DNA of 64,000 nt from Roseivirga spongicola (GCF_001592965.1 NZ_LRPC01000012.1:248001-312000), one strand, 5' to 3'. Counted from the stretch's first letter, positions 1 to 8,605 are shown. Numbers and translations are program-made. Notes: a model not told the origin generated them from the sequence alone.

Positions 1-1106
1 TCTAACAAAGCTTTGGAATGGAGTACCGCAGGGTTGAAAGATTTTACTGGAGCATTGGTTATAAAAAACATTACCACTGTAACATCAACCTTCTCTTGTA
101 TAAGCTTCTCATTGAGCTTTTTGAGAGCTTTTACTATTATATCGAAGCCTTTGTTTTCGTATTCATATCTACCACTTGTAAATAGAAACAGCGTTTTGTT
201 AAGGTCGAATGGAGTAGCGTTGAAGAAGTGTCCGATTACAAAATTTTCAATCTGTTTCTTATACTTCTCGTGCCTGATCTGAATACGATGCGGATCTTGA
301 AAGCGCTCAATATTGAGGCCATTGGGTGTTATCTGGTCAGGCAGTTTACCCAGTAGGGCTTCACATTCTAGACCGGTAATTTGACTTACGGTAGTAAAGC
401 AATCGGTTTTGTTAGCCCCTTGTCTTTCAAGTTGATGAATGGATGGAATTCCGAATTGCTTAGCAAGCTCTTGATCGTCCACTTCATACATCATGTCGTA
501 GAAGTTTTTATGGTTTACGGCAAGTACTCTTCCAAGCCTAGTGGCATGCGTAGTAAATATGGTTTTTACATTGCTATGAGCGCCAGTCGTATTCAATAAT
601 GCAGGGCAAACCATCCATTCATGGCCATGAAATAGAATGGTTCTTTTCTCATGCTTACTGAATAACGTAAAGAAAGTATCTACTAAGTCGCACCACTGTA
701 GGCTTATGTCGTAAAGAGAGTCATCAGTGCCAATGGGAATCTGATGATCTTCCCAAAGCTGTTTCTTTATATGCTGAAGTTTGCCAATGTTGTGGTCGGG
801 GTTCAGAAGAACAGTTTTGGGCCTGCCAGACACTAACCAAGTGCCATACCTTACTTCGATGCCCATGTTTTCTAGGGCTGCCACAGTTCTGCCAAGTGTC
901 GACTCTCTTTCGGCAATATCTTCAAATTCGGCATTCAGGCCTTTGTTCACCAATGGGCCAAGCAAGCAATAGTTTTTTCCCCAAGCTTCAATATTAGCTG
1001 GGAGCTTAGAGCGTATAACTGTATAAATTCCTCCCAACTGATTACATATTTCCCAAGAGGTTTCAACTAGAAAGTGTTTCTCGTAATCAATGGGTTGTGA
1101 GGTCAT
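1..1106 (-). CDS. Glycogen synthase, GT3 (eukaryote-type), partial
   Basis: Transfers glucose from a nucleotide sugar onto glycogen in the cytoplasm. About 368 residues are visible and the frame stays open to the window edge, so the C-terminal part is missing. The N-terminus carries a SWEICNQLGGIYTVIRSK block (residues 17-34), the family signature for nucleotide-sugar binding. A THATRLGR motif lies near residue 185 and a TTVSQITGLE...TPNGLN block near 236-265; both are typical of yeast/animal glycogen synthase (family 3) rather than bacterial GlgA (family 5). GT3 enzymes are known in Bacteroidota. The ATG at 1106 is the first in frame and directly precedes the conserved block. Family assignment is firm; regulation is not visible. 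Confidence 0.9.
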   Translation of the reverse strand, partial: MTSQPIDYEKHFLVETSWEICNQLGGIYTVIRSKLPANIEAWGKNYCLLGPLVNKGLNAEFEDIAERESTLGRTVAALENMGIEVRYGTWLVSGRPKTVLLNPDHNIGKLQHIKKQLWEDHQIPIGTDDSLYDISLQWCDLVDTFFTLFSKHEKRTILFHGHEWMVCPALLNTTGAHSNVKTIFTTHATRLGRVLAVNHKNFYDMMYEVDDQELAKQFGIPSIHQLERQGANKTDCFTTVSQITGLECEALLGKLPDQITPNGLNIERFQDPHRIQIRHEKYKKQIENFVIGHFFNATPFDLNKTLFLFTSGRYEYENKGFDIIVKALKKLNEKLIQEKVDVTVVMFFITNAPVKSFNPAVLHSKALL

Positions 1107-1258
1107 GGAGCTAAGTTTTTCTCAATATAGATTCAGCATGTTTTTAATCAAACCATCAGCTAGCTATACTAGGTTTTTCTTTTGTTAAATCTGCCTTTTA
1201 ACATTTCTAGGCTTTATAAAAGCGTCAAAATTTGTTACTTGAGATAAATTAGATCCTC

Positions 1259-1789
1259 ATGAAAAAGTATATCCTATTCATATTTTTAATCAGCTCTATT
1301 GGAATAAAGGCTCAGGAAATGGTGAACCCCGTGGTGAAAGGCTTTGCTGGTATTATGGATGCTCCTCACGCTACAGAAAAGCCAGACTCTAATATGGAAT
1401 ATAAAATAGTGATAGATGTAGCCACAGGGAGCAATAACCCTAAAGAGCCGATGTATTCTTTAGTGAATGTAGGAAGGCTGCTGAATTTGCATGCAATGGG
1501 TGGTGTGCCCGAAGAAAATATGCATGTGGTTTTGGCTATCCATGCAGGGGCAGTTTGGTCTGTTCTAGACAATGAAAGCTATAAGGCTAAGTATGGAGAA
1601 GATAACCCTCATATCAAAATCTTTAAGGAACTTGAAGAAGCTGGAGTAAAGATTTTTGCTTGTTCCCAATCACTTATGGGCAGAAGCATAGACCATAATA
1701 AGCTAGCACCTGGGGTAGAGGTGGCCACATCAATGCTTACTACCATGACTACCTATCAGTTGAAAGGCTATGCAGCATTAAAGTTTTAA
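1259..1789 (+). CDS. Exported DsrE/DsrF-like protein
   Basis: A 176-residue protein with a signal peptide (hydrophobic residues 4-17, cleavage near AQ at 18-19), so it should act outside the cytoplasm. The mature part has the DsrE-fold pattern: a strand starting IVIDVAT, a helix with GRLLNLHAMGG (about 68-78), a strand HVVLAIHAGAV, and a strand with a lone cysteine in KIFACSQS (about 131-138), the position where cytoplasmic DsrE/TusD relatives carry their reactive cysteine. Cytoplasmic homologues relay sulfur; whether an exported form does so is unknown. It stands alone, between a divergent glycogen synthase gene and a small membrane-protein gene. Confidence 0.75.
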   Translation: MKKYILFIFLISSIGIKAQEMVNPVVKGFAGIMDAPHATEKPDSNMEYKIVIDVATGSNNPKEPMYSLVNVGRLLNLHAMGGVPEENMHVVLAIHAGAVWSVLDNESYKAKYGEDNPHIKIFKELEEAGVKIFACSQSLMGRSIDHNKLAPGVEVATSMLTTMTTYQLKGYAALKF

Positions 1790-1888
1790 GAACTACAAGC
1801 CTTGAAGAACCCAGAGTGGAAGAAAAACGCCAACAATTAGGTATCTCAAGTAATTCTATAGTTTATTTGTGCTAACAATCATTCGCTT

Positions 1889-2326
1889 ATGTATTCAGGA
1901 CTACTTCATGCTCACTCAGGCCTCAGATGGCTAGTATTAATCTTCTTAATTGTTGCCATTGCCAACGCATTTTCAAAAAAGAAATCTGGCGTATGGACCC
2001 CAAAAGACAGAAAGCTTTCTGCCATGGCTATGGGGATGGTTCACCTCCAATTCGTAATTGGCTTGGTGCTATATTTCATTAGTCCAAAAGTAAGTTTCAC
2101 TGAAGGCTTCATGCAAAACGATGTGCTTAGATTTTATGCGGTTGAGCATATCTCAATGATGATTGTTGCCATTGCCCTCATCAGCATAGGCCACAGTAAA
2201 GCCAAAAAAGCAGCCATCGATTCAAAGAAATTTGGCGCTATTGCCACCTTCTACCTAATCGGACTAATCATTATGTTAGCCTCAATTCCATGGCCTTTCC
2301 GCAACTTAGGCGGAGCATGGTTTTAA
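1889..2326 (+). CDS. Small four-helix membrane protein, possible b-type cytochrome
   Basis: A 145-residue inner-membrane protein with four predicted helices (about 12-28, 48-65, 84-102 and 116-134). Histidines lie near the membrane: H8 and H10 in LLHAHSGLRW, H52 in MVHLQF and H87 in VEHISM. Paired histidines in a four-helix bundle suggest haem b ligation, and relatives in Bacteroidota are often labelled cytochrome b-like, but no cysteine or haem c motif is present and the electron partner is unknown. It is a single gene closed by a strong terminator. The haem role is inference. Confidence 0.55.
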   Translation: MYSGLLHAHSGLRWLVLIFLIVAIANAFSKKKSGVWTPKDRKLSAMAMGMVHLQFVIGLVLYFISPKVSFTEGFMQNDVLRFYAVEHISMMIVAIALISIGHSKAKKAAIDSKKFGAIATFYLIGLIIMLASIPWPFRNLGGAWF

Positions 2327-2347
2327 TCGATTTTTCTTAAGAGTTTT

Positions 2348-2386
2348 AAAAGCCTTTGGTAAATGCCAAAGGCTTTTTCTTTTTTG
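2348..2386 (+). terminator. Rho-independent terminator
   Basis: Perfect 12-bp stem AAAAGCCTTTGG / CCAAAGGCTTTT with a 6-nt loop, followed by a T-rich tract, 20 bases after the stop of the preceding membrane-protein gene. Confidence 0.9.
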
Positions 2387-2475
2387 GGCGTGCCCCTAAA
2401 GGGTCGGGCTATTCGCTTTTACTCCTCGGCTTCGTACCTCAGCCTGTGGGGTAATCGCTACTATCCCTCACGCAG
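2386..2475. repeat. GC-rich structured intergenic element
   Basis: About 90 bases, visibly more GC-rich than their surroundings, with nested inverted repeats (GGGC-GT-GCCC at 2386-2395, CCCTAAAGGG around 2394-2403) and a CTATCCCTCACGC end. It lies between the preceding terminator and the stop of the M20 peptidase gene. I recall similar GGGCGTGCCC...CCCTCACGC segments in intergenic regions of other Bacteroidota, but cannot check this. Only one copy is in the window. Confidence 0.45.
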
Positions 2476-2481
2476 TATCCG

Positions 2482-3936
2482 CTACTGATTGCTGTTTAAA
2501 ATTAACTGACGGTAGAATCTAATAGCATTCTTATAATCTTCCACCAAAATATGCTCATCAATACCATGGAAGGTATTGATGTTCTGCTCGTTGATGTGAT
2601 AAGGCACAAACCGATAAATGTTTTTGCTGATAGGACTGAAGTGTCTAGAATCTGTAGCCGCAATTACCAAGTTAGGAGCAGTAAAAGTAGCCTCAAAAAC
2701 CTGTTTTATACTTCTGTTGATGGTTTCATAACCCCAACTATCCATTGGCGAAACCGGTGAAGGGTTAGTATTGAATCCGTAAAACTTAGCTTTTACTCTT
2801 TCATCATCCATCACCGCCAAACAATGCTCCATAACATCTTCCGCTGTTTGGCCTGGAATAATTCTGAAGTTCACCAAAGCCCTTGCCGTAGTTGGAATTA
2901 CGTTCTCTTTAATGCCAGCCTCAAAAATAGTGGGTGCTGTGGTGGTTCTTATCAAGGCGTTGCCAGCATTACTAGCACCTTCATAAGTAGCAATAATGAT
3001 CGGCTTAAAGAGCGACTTATTAGCGAATGCCATTTTATTCACAAAGCCCATCTCTGGTCCTAACTGATTCATAAAGCCTTGCATAGCTTCAGAAAGTGTA
3101 GCTTCCATGGGTTCTTCTTTCAACCTTGAAATGGCCTTTGCCAAAACATCTATGGCCGTTTCAGGAGAAGGCTGAGAAGAATGGCCACCCTCCATGTCTA
3201 CTGTAAATTCTATGGTAGTTGAGCCTTTCTCAGCAATGCCAATCATGGCTACGTCTGTGTCAATTCCGGGAATCAGTTTTTGGGTTATGGCGTAGCCTTC
3301 GTCCAAAACATACTCTGCTTCAATACCCTTAGATTTTAGGTGCTCTACCATGGCTACAGCGCCAAAATCACCACCTACTTCTTCATCGTGCCCAAAGGCT
3401 AGGTAAATAGTTCTTTCTGGCTGAAAGTCCTCTTTGAGAAGCATTTCAACAGCTTCCATAATTCCGATAACAGAGAATTTATCGTCAATTGTGCCTCTTC
3501 CCCAAATCTTGCCATCCTTAATTTCTGCTCCAAACGGTTCAACCGACCATTTATCAGGAGAGGCTATAGGTACCACATCAATATGACCCATCAGAACGAT
3601 TGGCTTCAGTTCTGTATTGCTTCCTCTCCATTCATACAAATGGCTAAACTCATTGAATATTCGATGGTTCAATAGACTGTCTGATAAAGGGTATTCATCC
3701 TTCAGAAAGGTGTTGAATAGGTGGAATTGAGATGAATCGAATTCTGCCGGATCTTCAAATGAGATGGTCTTCAGTCTAAGGGCTGTCTGCAGGTTTGTTA
3801 CTGAATTATCCTCAATCTGTAATTTGTCAATCACAGCAACCTCAAGCTGCTGAGATTTAAAGGTGAACGTTTTAATCAAAACGTAAGCTACCAGTAGTAC
3901 AACTAGAGATAGTAATAGCAGGGCGACTTTCTTCAT
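2482..3936 (-). CDS. M20-family carboxypeptidase (CPS1-like), membrane-anchored
   Basis: A 484-residue zinc peptidase that removes C-terminal residues from peptides or N-acyl amino acids. An N-terminal hydrophobic segment (about 4-22) should anchor it with the catalytic part outside the cytoplasm. Metal and catalytic motifs are complete: GHID (H118, D120), GRGTIDDK (D151), and HDEEVGG with the general-base/metal pair E185/E186. A GGHSS segment marks the start of the dimerisation domain and a late histidine in STFHGID-like context (NTFHGIDE near the C-terminus) supplies the last ligand. Length and order fit the yeast carboxypeptidase S/PM20D1 branch. It is transcribed alone, towards the structured element at its 3' end. 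Confidence 0.88.
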   Translation of the reverse strand: MKKVALLLLSLVVLLVAYVLIKTFTFKSQQLEVAVIDKLQIEDNSVTNLQTALRLKTISFEDPAEFDSSQFHLFNTFLKDEYPLSDSLLNHRIFNEFSHLYEWRGSNTELKPIVLMGHIDVVPIASPDKWSVEPFGAEIKDGKIWGRGTIDDKFSVIGIMEAVEMLLKEDFQPERTIYLAFGHDEEVGGDFGAVAMVEHLKSKGIEAEYVLDEGYAITQKLIPGIDTDVAMIGIAEKGSTTIEFTVDMEGGHSSQPSPETAIDVLAKAISRLKEEPMEATLSEAMQGFMNQLGPEMGFVNKMAFANKSLFKPIIIATYEGASNAGNALIRTTTAPTIFEAGIKENVIPTTARALVNFRIIPGQTAEDVMEHCLAVMDDERVKAKFYGFNTNPSPVSPMDSWGYETINRSIKQVFEATFTAPNLVIAATDSRHFSPISKNIYRFVPYHINEQNINTFHGIDEHILVEDYKNAIRFYRQLILNSNQ

Positions 3937-3970
3937 ACTTCCAAAGTATCACATAATCGGTGTTGAATGA

Positions 3971-3995
3971 AAAGAAAAAAGCCGGTTTAACCGGC
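3971..3995 (-). terminator. Terminator of mscL
   Basis: On the minus strand a GCCGGTTTAACCGGC hairpin (3981-3995) is followed by a TTTTTTC tract, just past the mscL stop codon. Confidence 0.85.
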
Positions 3996-4000
3996 ATTTG

Positions 4001-4408
4001 TTATTTTTTTAGTAGATCTCTAATTTCTGTAAGCAGTACTTCTTCTTTAGTTGGTTTTGGGGGAGCAGCTGGCGCAGCTTCTTCCTTCTTCTCCCACCTT
4101 TCCTTCATTCTATTGTAAGACTTTACAATCATAAATACGGCAAAAGCAACGATGACAAAAGTAAGCACCGTGTTGAAGAAAATACCATAGTTGATTGCAA
4201 CCTCAGCAGTTGCTCCATCGGCAGAAGCTTCTTGTAGCACAACTTTCATTGTAGAAAAATCGACCCCACCTAACAAGAGCCCAATCGGAGGCATAATTAC
4301 ATCGTTAACTAACGATTTGGCAATGGCTCCAAAGTATGTAGCCATAATCAAACCAACGGCAATTTCTACCACGTTGCCCTTGGAGATAAATTTCTGGAAT
4401 TCTTTCAT
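4001..4408 (-). CDS. mscL: Large-conductance mechanosensitive channel MscL
   Basis: A 135-residue homopentameric inner-membrane channel that opens under high membrane tension and vents solutes during hypo-osmotic shock. The N-terminal amphipathic helix (KEFQKFISKGNVVEIAVG) leads into TM1 with the pore-lining stretch AVGLIMATYFGAIAKSLVNDVIMP. A periplasmic loop rich in small and acidic residues follows, then TM2 (about 72-95), then a charged cytoplasmic helical bundle ending in EVLLTEIRDLLKK. Length is normal for the family. It is a single gene with its own terminator. Confidence 0.97.
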   Translation of the reverse strand: MKEFQKFISKGNVVEIAVGLIMATYFGAIAKSLVNDVIMPPIGLLLGGVDFSTMKVVLQEASADGATAEVAINYGIFFNTVLTFVIVAFAVFMIVKSYNRMKERWEKKEEAAPAAPPKPTKEEVLLTEIRDLLKK

Positions 4409-4545
4409 GTTATTAGTATAGTTTAAGATTGTCGGTTGGCTCCATTAAGGAGAGAAGAATAATGGGGAACAATCTTTGGGAGGAATAGCAATATAGCTAC
4501 TTTTTTCCTTTCCTAAAAAACAATCAGAATTGGGTTAAGTGGAAG

Positions 4546-5574
4546 TTACGACCCTGACATGAGCTGGGCAATAACTCTTGTGTTCTTATACTGTTCCATT
4601 AAAATTTTCAAGAATACAGTAATTGGAATAGACATGATGAGCCCTGGGATTCCCCAAATGTAGCCCCAAAGCATCAGCGCTACTAGTATGGTTACCACAT
4701 TTATTGAGAACGATTTTCCCATAAAAATAGGCTCTAATACTCCTCCAATCACTGCTTGAACCCCTGTGGCGCTTAAGAAAAAGAAAAACAACATGGAAGA
4801 AGATTCTATTTCAACAAAAGCAAATATGGTGACTACCAGAACGCAAATTACTGAGCCTACCATTTGCACAAAGTTGATTAAGAAGGCAAACAAACCCCAG
4901 AATATTGGAAAGCTCACACCAAAGAATAAACAGATGAGCCCTGTTCCAAGACCTGTCAAAAAGCTTACAAAGAATTTAACTTTAATGAAGGTTAGAAGGT
5001 CTTTTTCGATCTTTCTAAATGCTTTTACCGATGTGAATTGTTGCTTAATTACGGTTGAGCGTAATACTTTCTGAACATCGAAAGACTCGGCCAATAGAAG
5101 CAAAACAAAGAAGATTGTAGTAAGTATTCCAGAAATTGTTCCGCTTACAAAATCTACGGTAGGCATAAAGTTTTTCATCACTGCCTCCTTACTTATCAGG
5201 CCTTTTAGGGTGTCTTCACCTTTTAAGAAGTCTACCCCGAAAAACCTTTCTAAGCTCGCTACAAGTTGACTTAGTTTTATTTTTGCTGCATCGAAATATT
5301 CGTTGTCAGTTTGGTTAAACTCTAAGCTAGATAATTGGATTACAGCTCCAAGCACTCGAAATGAAGCCGCCATAATCAGCACAACTAAAAGTATGTTGAT
5401 GAACTTTGGAACTCTCTTTTTCTTTAACCACCTCATCATTGGCAAGAATATCAATGCCAAGAACATGGATGAGACCAAAGGAATGAAAATGAAAGAAAGT
5501 GTTTTGAGAATGTAGAAAACCAATGGGACTACTATAAAAAGTAGCAGAATATTGGTGGTTTTACGGTCGTTCAT
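4546..5574 (-). CDS. AI-2E family transporter (PerM/YdiK-like)
   Basis: A 342-residue polytopic inner-membrane protein with about eight hydrophobic helices: a pair at residues 8-45, one at about 58-78, one around 145-165, and a cluster from 200 onward. The C-terminal helices carry the glycine-rich GGVLEPIFMGKSFSINVVTILVALMLWG-type block that marks this superfamily, here around residues 280-307. Members have been linked to autoinducer-2 export, Na+/H+ antiport or simple permease roles, and the substrate cannot be read from sequence. It is a single gene, 130 bases from mscL in the same direction. Confidence 0.85.
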   Translation of the reverse strand: MNDRKTTNILLLFIVVPLVFYILKTLSFIFIPLVSSMFLALIFLPMMRWLKKKRVPKFINILLVVLIMAASFRVLGAVIQLSSLEFNQTDNEYFDAAKIKLSQLVASLERFFGVDFLKGEDTLKGLISKEAVMKNFMPTVDFVSGTISGILTTIFFVLLLLAESFDVQKVLRSTVIKQQFTSVKAFRKIEKDLLTFIKVKFFVSFLTGLGTGLICLFFGVSFPIFWGLFAFLINFVQMVGSVICVLVVTIFAFVEIESSSMLFFFFLSATGVQAVIGGVLEPIFMGKSFSINVVTILVALMLWGYIWGIPGLIMSIPITVFLKILMEQYKNTRVIAQLMSGS

Positions 5575-5634
5575 AAAGTTTTAATACTAATCGTAAAGGT
5601 ATACTCAAAAGATGAGGAATAGTTTGAATTAGTA

Positions 5635-6489
5635 TTAATAAGTCTTTGTCATGTTATTATCTACACAGATAATAAAGTCTGCTTCTCCCAAAAACTCATC
5701 TTTTAGGCTGGTTATATCGGCCTGTTCTACCGTAGTAATGGTGAGCATGTTTAGACCAGGTTTGTATTGGTTCAAATACCATAATATGCCTTCGTGATAA
5801 CCGGAATGATAAGAACCATTGTAATGCATAAATAATTTTCCAGGCTGAAAATTGGAAGCAATGAAATGTCCCATAGTAGCATCTTTTGAGGCTTGAGCCA
5901 TCACCATTTTCGGAGTGCCGTGGCCAGCCATCATCTCTAGAATATTGGTATATCGTGGTAGATTAGCATCGTAAGGAAAGGGTTGAGGAGCGATCCACCT
6001 TTTATCTTCTGCGCTTAGCTTTTCCAATGCCTCAAAACCTTTTCGGTTTACCATGCTGGCATACCGCCTCGGAATGTTAGTGGCAATGAATTCTAGATTA
6101 TTGTCTTTCGCATAGTCTACTAAAGGTTTGTAGTCGGTTGCGTAATTGTTCCAAAGTCTGGCTAGGGTATCCAGAGCTTTTTGGTCAATCTTTCCACTGA
6201 GATAATCATTCAGTTCATCCTGATTATCAGCTTCCATCATTTCAGCTCCAAGAATTAAATCTCTTTTTGTTCCTAACTCAGCAGTAACTTCGTACTGAAG
6301 CCAATGCGAAATAGGGTTATTGTGTAACTCCCCGAAGAAGACCACATCTTGCTTGGCCAACTGCTTCATCATTTTCTTATAGCTAACCTTCTTTCCTTTT
6401 GCATTATAAATAATATAAGGGCCATTGTTTTGGGCCAATGAAAGAACGGTAAAAAGTGATAGGCTCAGGGTTAGTAAAAGTCTTTTCAT
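5635..6489 (-). CDS. ChaN-like secreted protein (Tiki/haem-binding uptake superfamily)
   Basis: A 284-residue protein with an N-terminal signal peptide (about 1-20, cleaved after LAQ). The motif GELHNNPISHW (53-63) and a later acidic GAEMMEADNQ segment (about 80-90) match the ChaN family, whose Campylobacter member binds haem as a dimer and is iron-regulated; related Tiki-type proteins are metalloproteases. Two more conserved blocks, AQASKDATMGHFIA and GSYHSGYHEGI, supply further histidines. Either haem handling or peptidase activity is possible. The next gene upstream starts 4 bases before it and probably shares its transcript. Confidence 0.8.
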   Translation of the reverse strand: MKRLLLTLSLSLFTVLSLAQNNGPYIIYNAKGKKVSYKKMMKQLAKQDVVFFGELHNNPISHWLQYEVTAELGTKRDLILGAEMMEADNQDELNDYLSGKIDQKALDTLARLWNNYATDYKPLVDYAKDNNLEFIATNIPRRYASMVNRKGFEALEKLSAEDKRWIAPQPFPYDANLPRYTNILEMMAGHGTPKMVMAQASKDATMGHFIASNFQPGKLFMHYNGSYHSGYHEGILWYLNQYKPGLNMLTITTVEQADITSLKDEFLGEADFIICVDNNMTKTY

Positions 6490-6493
6490 GCTA

Positions 6494-7255
6494 TTAGTTG
6501 GATACCCTGAAATATAGCTGATCTACTCCAGTATTCTTTGATATTCTGTGGTAGGCGGTGATAATTACTTCGTGATTTCCAGTTTTCTCTAAAGTAAGAT
6601 TGGCTGTGAATGTGTTTTCTGAAGGGTTTTGCATGGGGATGTTTTTCCAGAATTCACCATCTACATAAACCGATGCTTTAACATCCATATCGTTTGAATC
6701 CCATAGACCACCATCAGAAATAGTACAGCCACACATCATTACAATGTTGGCCTTCAATTCTACCGTCTTGTCCTCTTCAATGGAAAAGCCTTGATGTGTT
6801 TGAGGGTAAAGGCCATCTACTACAAAACCAGGGATCTCCAGAATCAGTCCCTCACCGTCAATATGTTTACCCGGAATAAGCCAAAGCTGTGTTTGGGCTG
6901 CCACTTTGGCTTCCTTGTGTGCAACAGGGCTGAGTGCTTCTACGGTCACGAATAAAGGTTTTTGCAGGCTGATATTCGCTTCAAAGGCCGCTGCTCCGTA
7001 GGCAATTGGAGTATACCTTTCATGAGCAGTTTTCATGATGGCGTCTGTGTTTCCCGTGCCACCTTCAGTGAGTCCCTTGGCCAATATCTCATTGGTCTGA
7101 GCATCTCTAATAATGATCATTGAACCACCCATGCTGGAGCCTATGAATTTAGCATCCTTGGCCTTGGTTCGAACAATGATTTTAGTGTCTTGAGGCTCCT
7201 GGCTGTATACAGTGAAACAGGAAATTAGAAAAACAGTGATCAGTAGATTTCGCAT
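6494..7255 (-). CDS. Secreted protein of unknown function
   Basis: About 253 residues. I chose the ATG at 7255 because the sequence from there (MRNLLITVFLISCFTVYSQ) is a complete signal peptide; an in-frame ATG at 7270 would add five residues. The mature part looks like beta-sandwich material, with alternating strands, repeated extracytoplasmic phrases such as IIVRTKAKDAKF, and a C-terminal block (VYVDGEFW...NHEVIITAYHR) like an immunoglobulin-type fold. A MMCGCTISDGGLWD segment (about 173-186) holds two cysteines that could bind metal or form a disulfide. Four bases separate it from the downstream ChaN-like gene, so the two are probably co-transcribed. I do not recognise the family. Confidence 0.7.
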   Translation of the reverse strand: MRNLLITVFLISCFTVYSQEPQDTKIIVRTKAKDAKFIGSSMGGSMIIIRDAQTNEILAKGLTEGGTGNTDAIMKTAHERYTPIAYGAAAFEANISLQKPLFVTVEALSPVAHKEAKVAAQTQLWLIPGKHIDGEGLILEIPGFVVDGLYPQTHQGFSIEEDKTVELKANIVMMCGCTISDGGLWDSNDMDVKASVYVDGEFWKNIPMQNPSENTFTANLTLEKTGNHEVIITAYHRISKNTGVDQLYFRVSN

Positions 7256-7407
7256 GGTTGAAGTTAACATTCTTGCCTAGAACTGTCGATCTCTTTTTTC
7301 TGAAAAGGATATTGGTTGATTTTGGAGATTCCCAGTCAAGCTCACTGTTGTCCGGGGAATGACGAATCCGCATCCTTTACGTCATCCCCGACCTGATCGG
7401 GGATCTC

Positions 7408-7533
7408 CTTAACGTACCAATAATTCAAGAGGGAGTATTGAAAAGATGGAATAGGCGATGGAAGGAAGAATTGATTACAGCTTTTAACCCAAAGTTGAGG
7501 GATTTGTGGGAGGAAATTGATGGCTTTAATTAA
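7408..7533 (+). pseudogene. GIY-YIG 3' remnant, copy 1
   Basis: Begins directly after a type-B hairpin and matches the last ~40 codons of the intact gene at 7709-8008, including GATGGAAGGAAGAATTGATT and the terminal TTTAATTAA. The 5' two thirds of the gene are absent and small indels break the frame. The last 90 bases are almost identical to the intact copy, so the duplication is recent. Confidence 0.85.
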
Positions 7534-7708
7534 GCTTTAGAGATTCCCAGTCAAGCTGGGAATGACGGATCCGTTAGGCTTGGCTCTCTAAGTTTGTATT
7601 GCATAAACAGGCAGCAGGGTAAAAGATTTAGATTCTGTATCGGTCACGTCATCCCCGATTTGATCGGGGATCTCATTCAGTTTTCGTATTTTCAATATAA
7701 ATACACAA

Positions 7709-8008
7709 ATGCCAAAAGGTGGATACGTATATATCATGTCTAATAAGACTCGAACGGTTCTTTACATCGGGGTCACTTCTGATTTAGAATCGAGAGTTTA
7801 TCAACATAAAAATGGAGAAGGGTCAAAGTTTACCAAACTCTATCGTTGCTACTTTTTAGTCTATTACGAAGTGTTTGATCATATCGAGTCAGCAATTGCT
7901 AGAGAGAAGGTGCTGAAAAAGTGGAATAGGCGATGGAAGGAAGAATTGATTACAGCTTTTAACCCAAATTTGAGGGATTTGTGGGAGGAAATTGATGGCT
8001 TTAATTAA
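7709..8008 (+). CDS. GIY-YIG nuclease (small single-domain, YhbQ-like)
   Basis: A 99-residue protein made of one GIY-YIG endonuclease domain. GYVYIMSN (5-12) and LYIGVTSD (18-25) form the GIY/YIG strands. The arginine in ESRVYQH (about R29), the glutamate-bearing helix IESAIAREKVLKKW and the C-terminal NP pair are the remaining expected active-site elements. It has no separate DNA-binding domain. It lies between inverted hairpins (7647-7674 and 8015-8042), starts 35 bases after the left one and ends 7 bases before the right one. About 63 of 99 residues are identical to the second copy at 9670. It may be a repair-type nuclease or the agent that spreads the surrounding element; the latter is inference. 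Confidence 0.9.
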   Translation: MPKGGYVYIMSNKTRTVLYIGVTSDLESRVYQHKNGEGSKFTKLYRCYFLVYYEVFDHIESAIAREKVLKKWNRRWKEELITAFNPNLRDLWEEIDGFN

Positions 8009-8085
8009 GCTTTAGAGATTCCCAGTCAAGCTGGGAATGACGAATCCGCATCCTTTACGTCATCCCCGACCTGATCGGGGATCTC

Positions 8086-8210
8086 TTTAATGTACCAGCA
8101 ATTCAAAGGAGAATATTGAAAAGATGGAATAGGAGCTGGAGGAAGAATTGATAACAGCTTTTAACCCAAAGCTGAGGGATTTGTGGGAGAAAATTGATGG
8201 TTTCAATTAA
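8086..8210 (+). pseudogene. GIY-YIG 3' remnant, copy 2
   Basis: Same architecture as copy 1: a type-B hairpin (8058-8085), then the last ~40 codons of the nuclease gene down to TTTCAATTAA, then a type-A hairpin at 8217. It has several substitutions and a short deletion after GATGGAATAGG compared with the intact gene. Confidence 0.82.
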
Positions 8211-8351
8211 GCTTTGGAGATTCCCAGTCAAGCTGGGAATGACGGATCCGTTAGGGTTGTCTCTCCAAGTTTGTGTTGCACGAAAAGGCAGTAGGGTACA
8301 GGTTTTAGATTCTGTATCGGTGACGTCATCCCTGACCTGATCGGGGATCTC

Positions 8352-8465
8352 TTTAACGTACCAGCAATTCAAGGGAGAGTACTGAAAAGATAGAAGGAAG
8401 AATTGATTTCAGCTTTCAACCCAAAGTTCAGGGATTTCTGGGTGGAAATTGATGGTTTCAATTAA
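8352..8465 (+). pseudogene. GIY-YIG 3' remnant, copy 3
   Basis: The shortest remnant. GTACCAGCAATTC aligns with the codons for SAIA of the intact gene, then about a dozen bases are missing around GAAAAGATAGAAGG. It ends in TTTCAATTAAG before a decayed type-A hairpin (8472-8497). Confidence 0.8.
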
Positions 8466-8605
8466 GATTTGGAGATTCCAGTCAAGCTGGGAGTGAGGAA
8501 TCCGTTAGGCTTGGCTCTCTAAGTTTGTATTGCATAAACAGGCAGTAGGGTACAGGTTTTAGATTTTGTATCGGTAACGTCATCCCCGACTTGATCGGGG
8601 ATCTC

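Noticed and set aside
8103-8372. Open frame of 89 codons on the minus strand
   Set aside because: It runs through hairpin repeats and a nuclease remnant; the translation is repeat sequence without any protein-like pattern.
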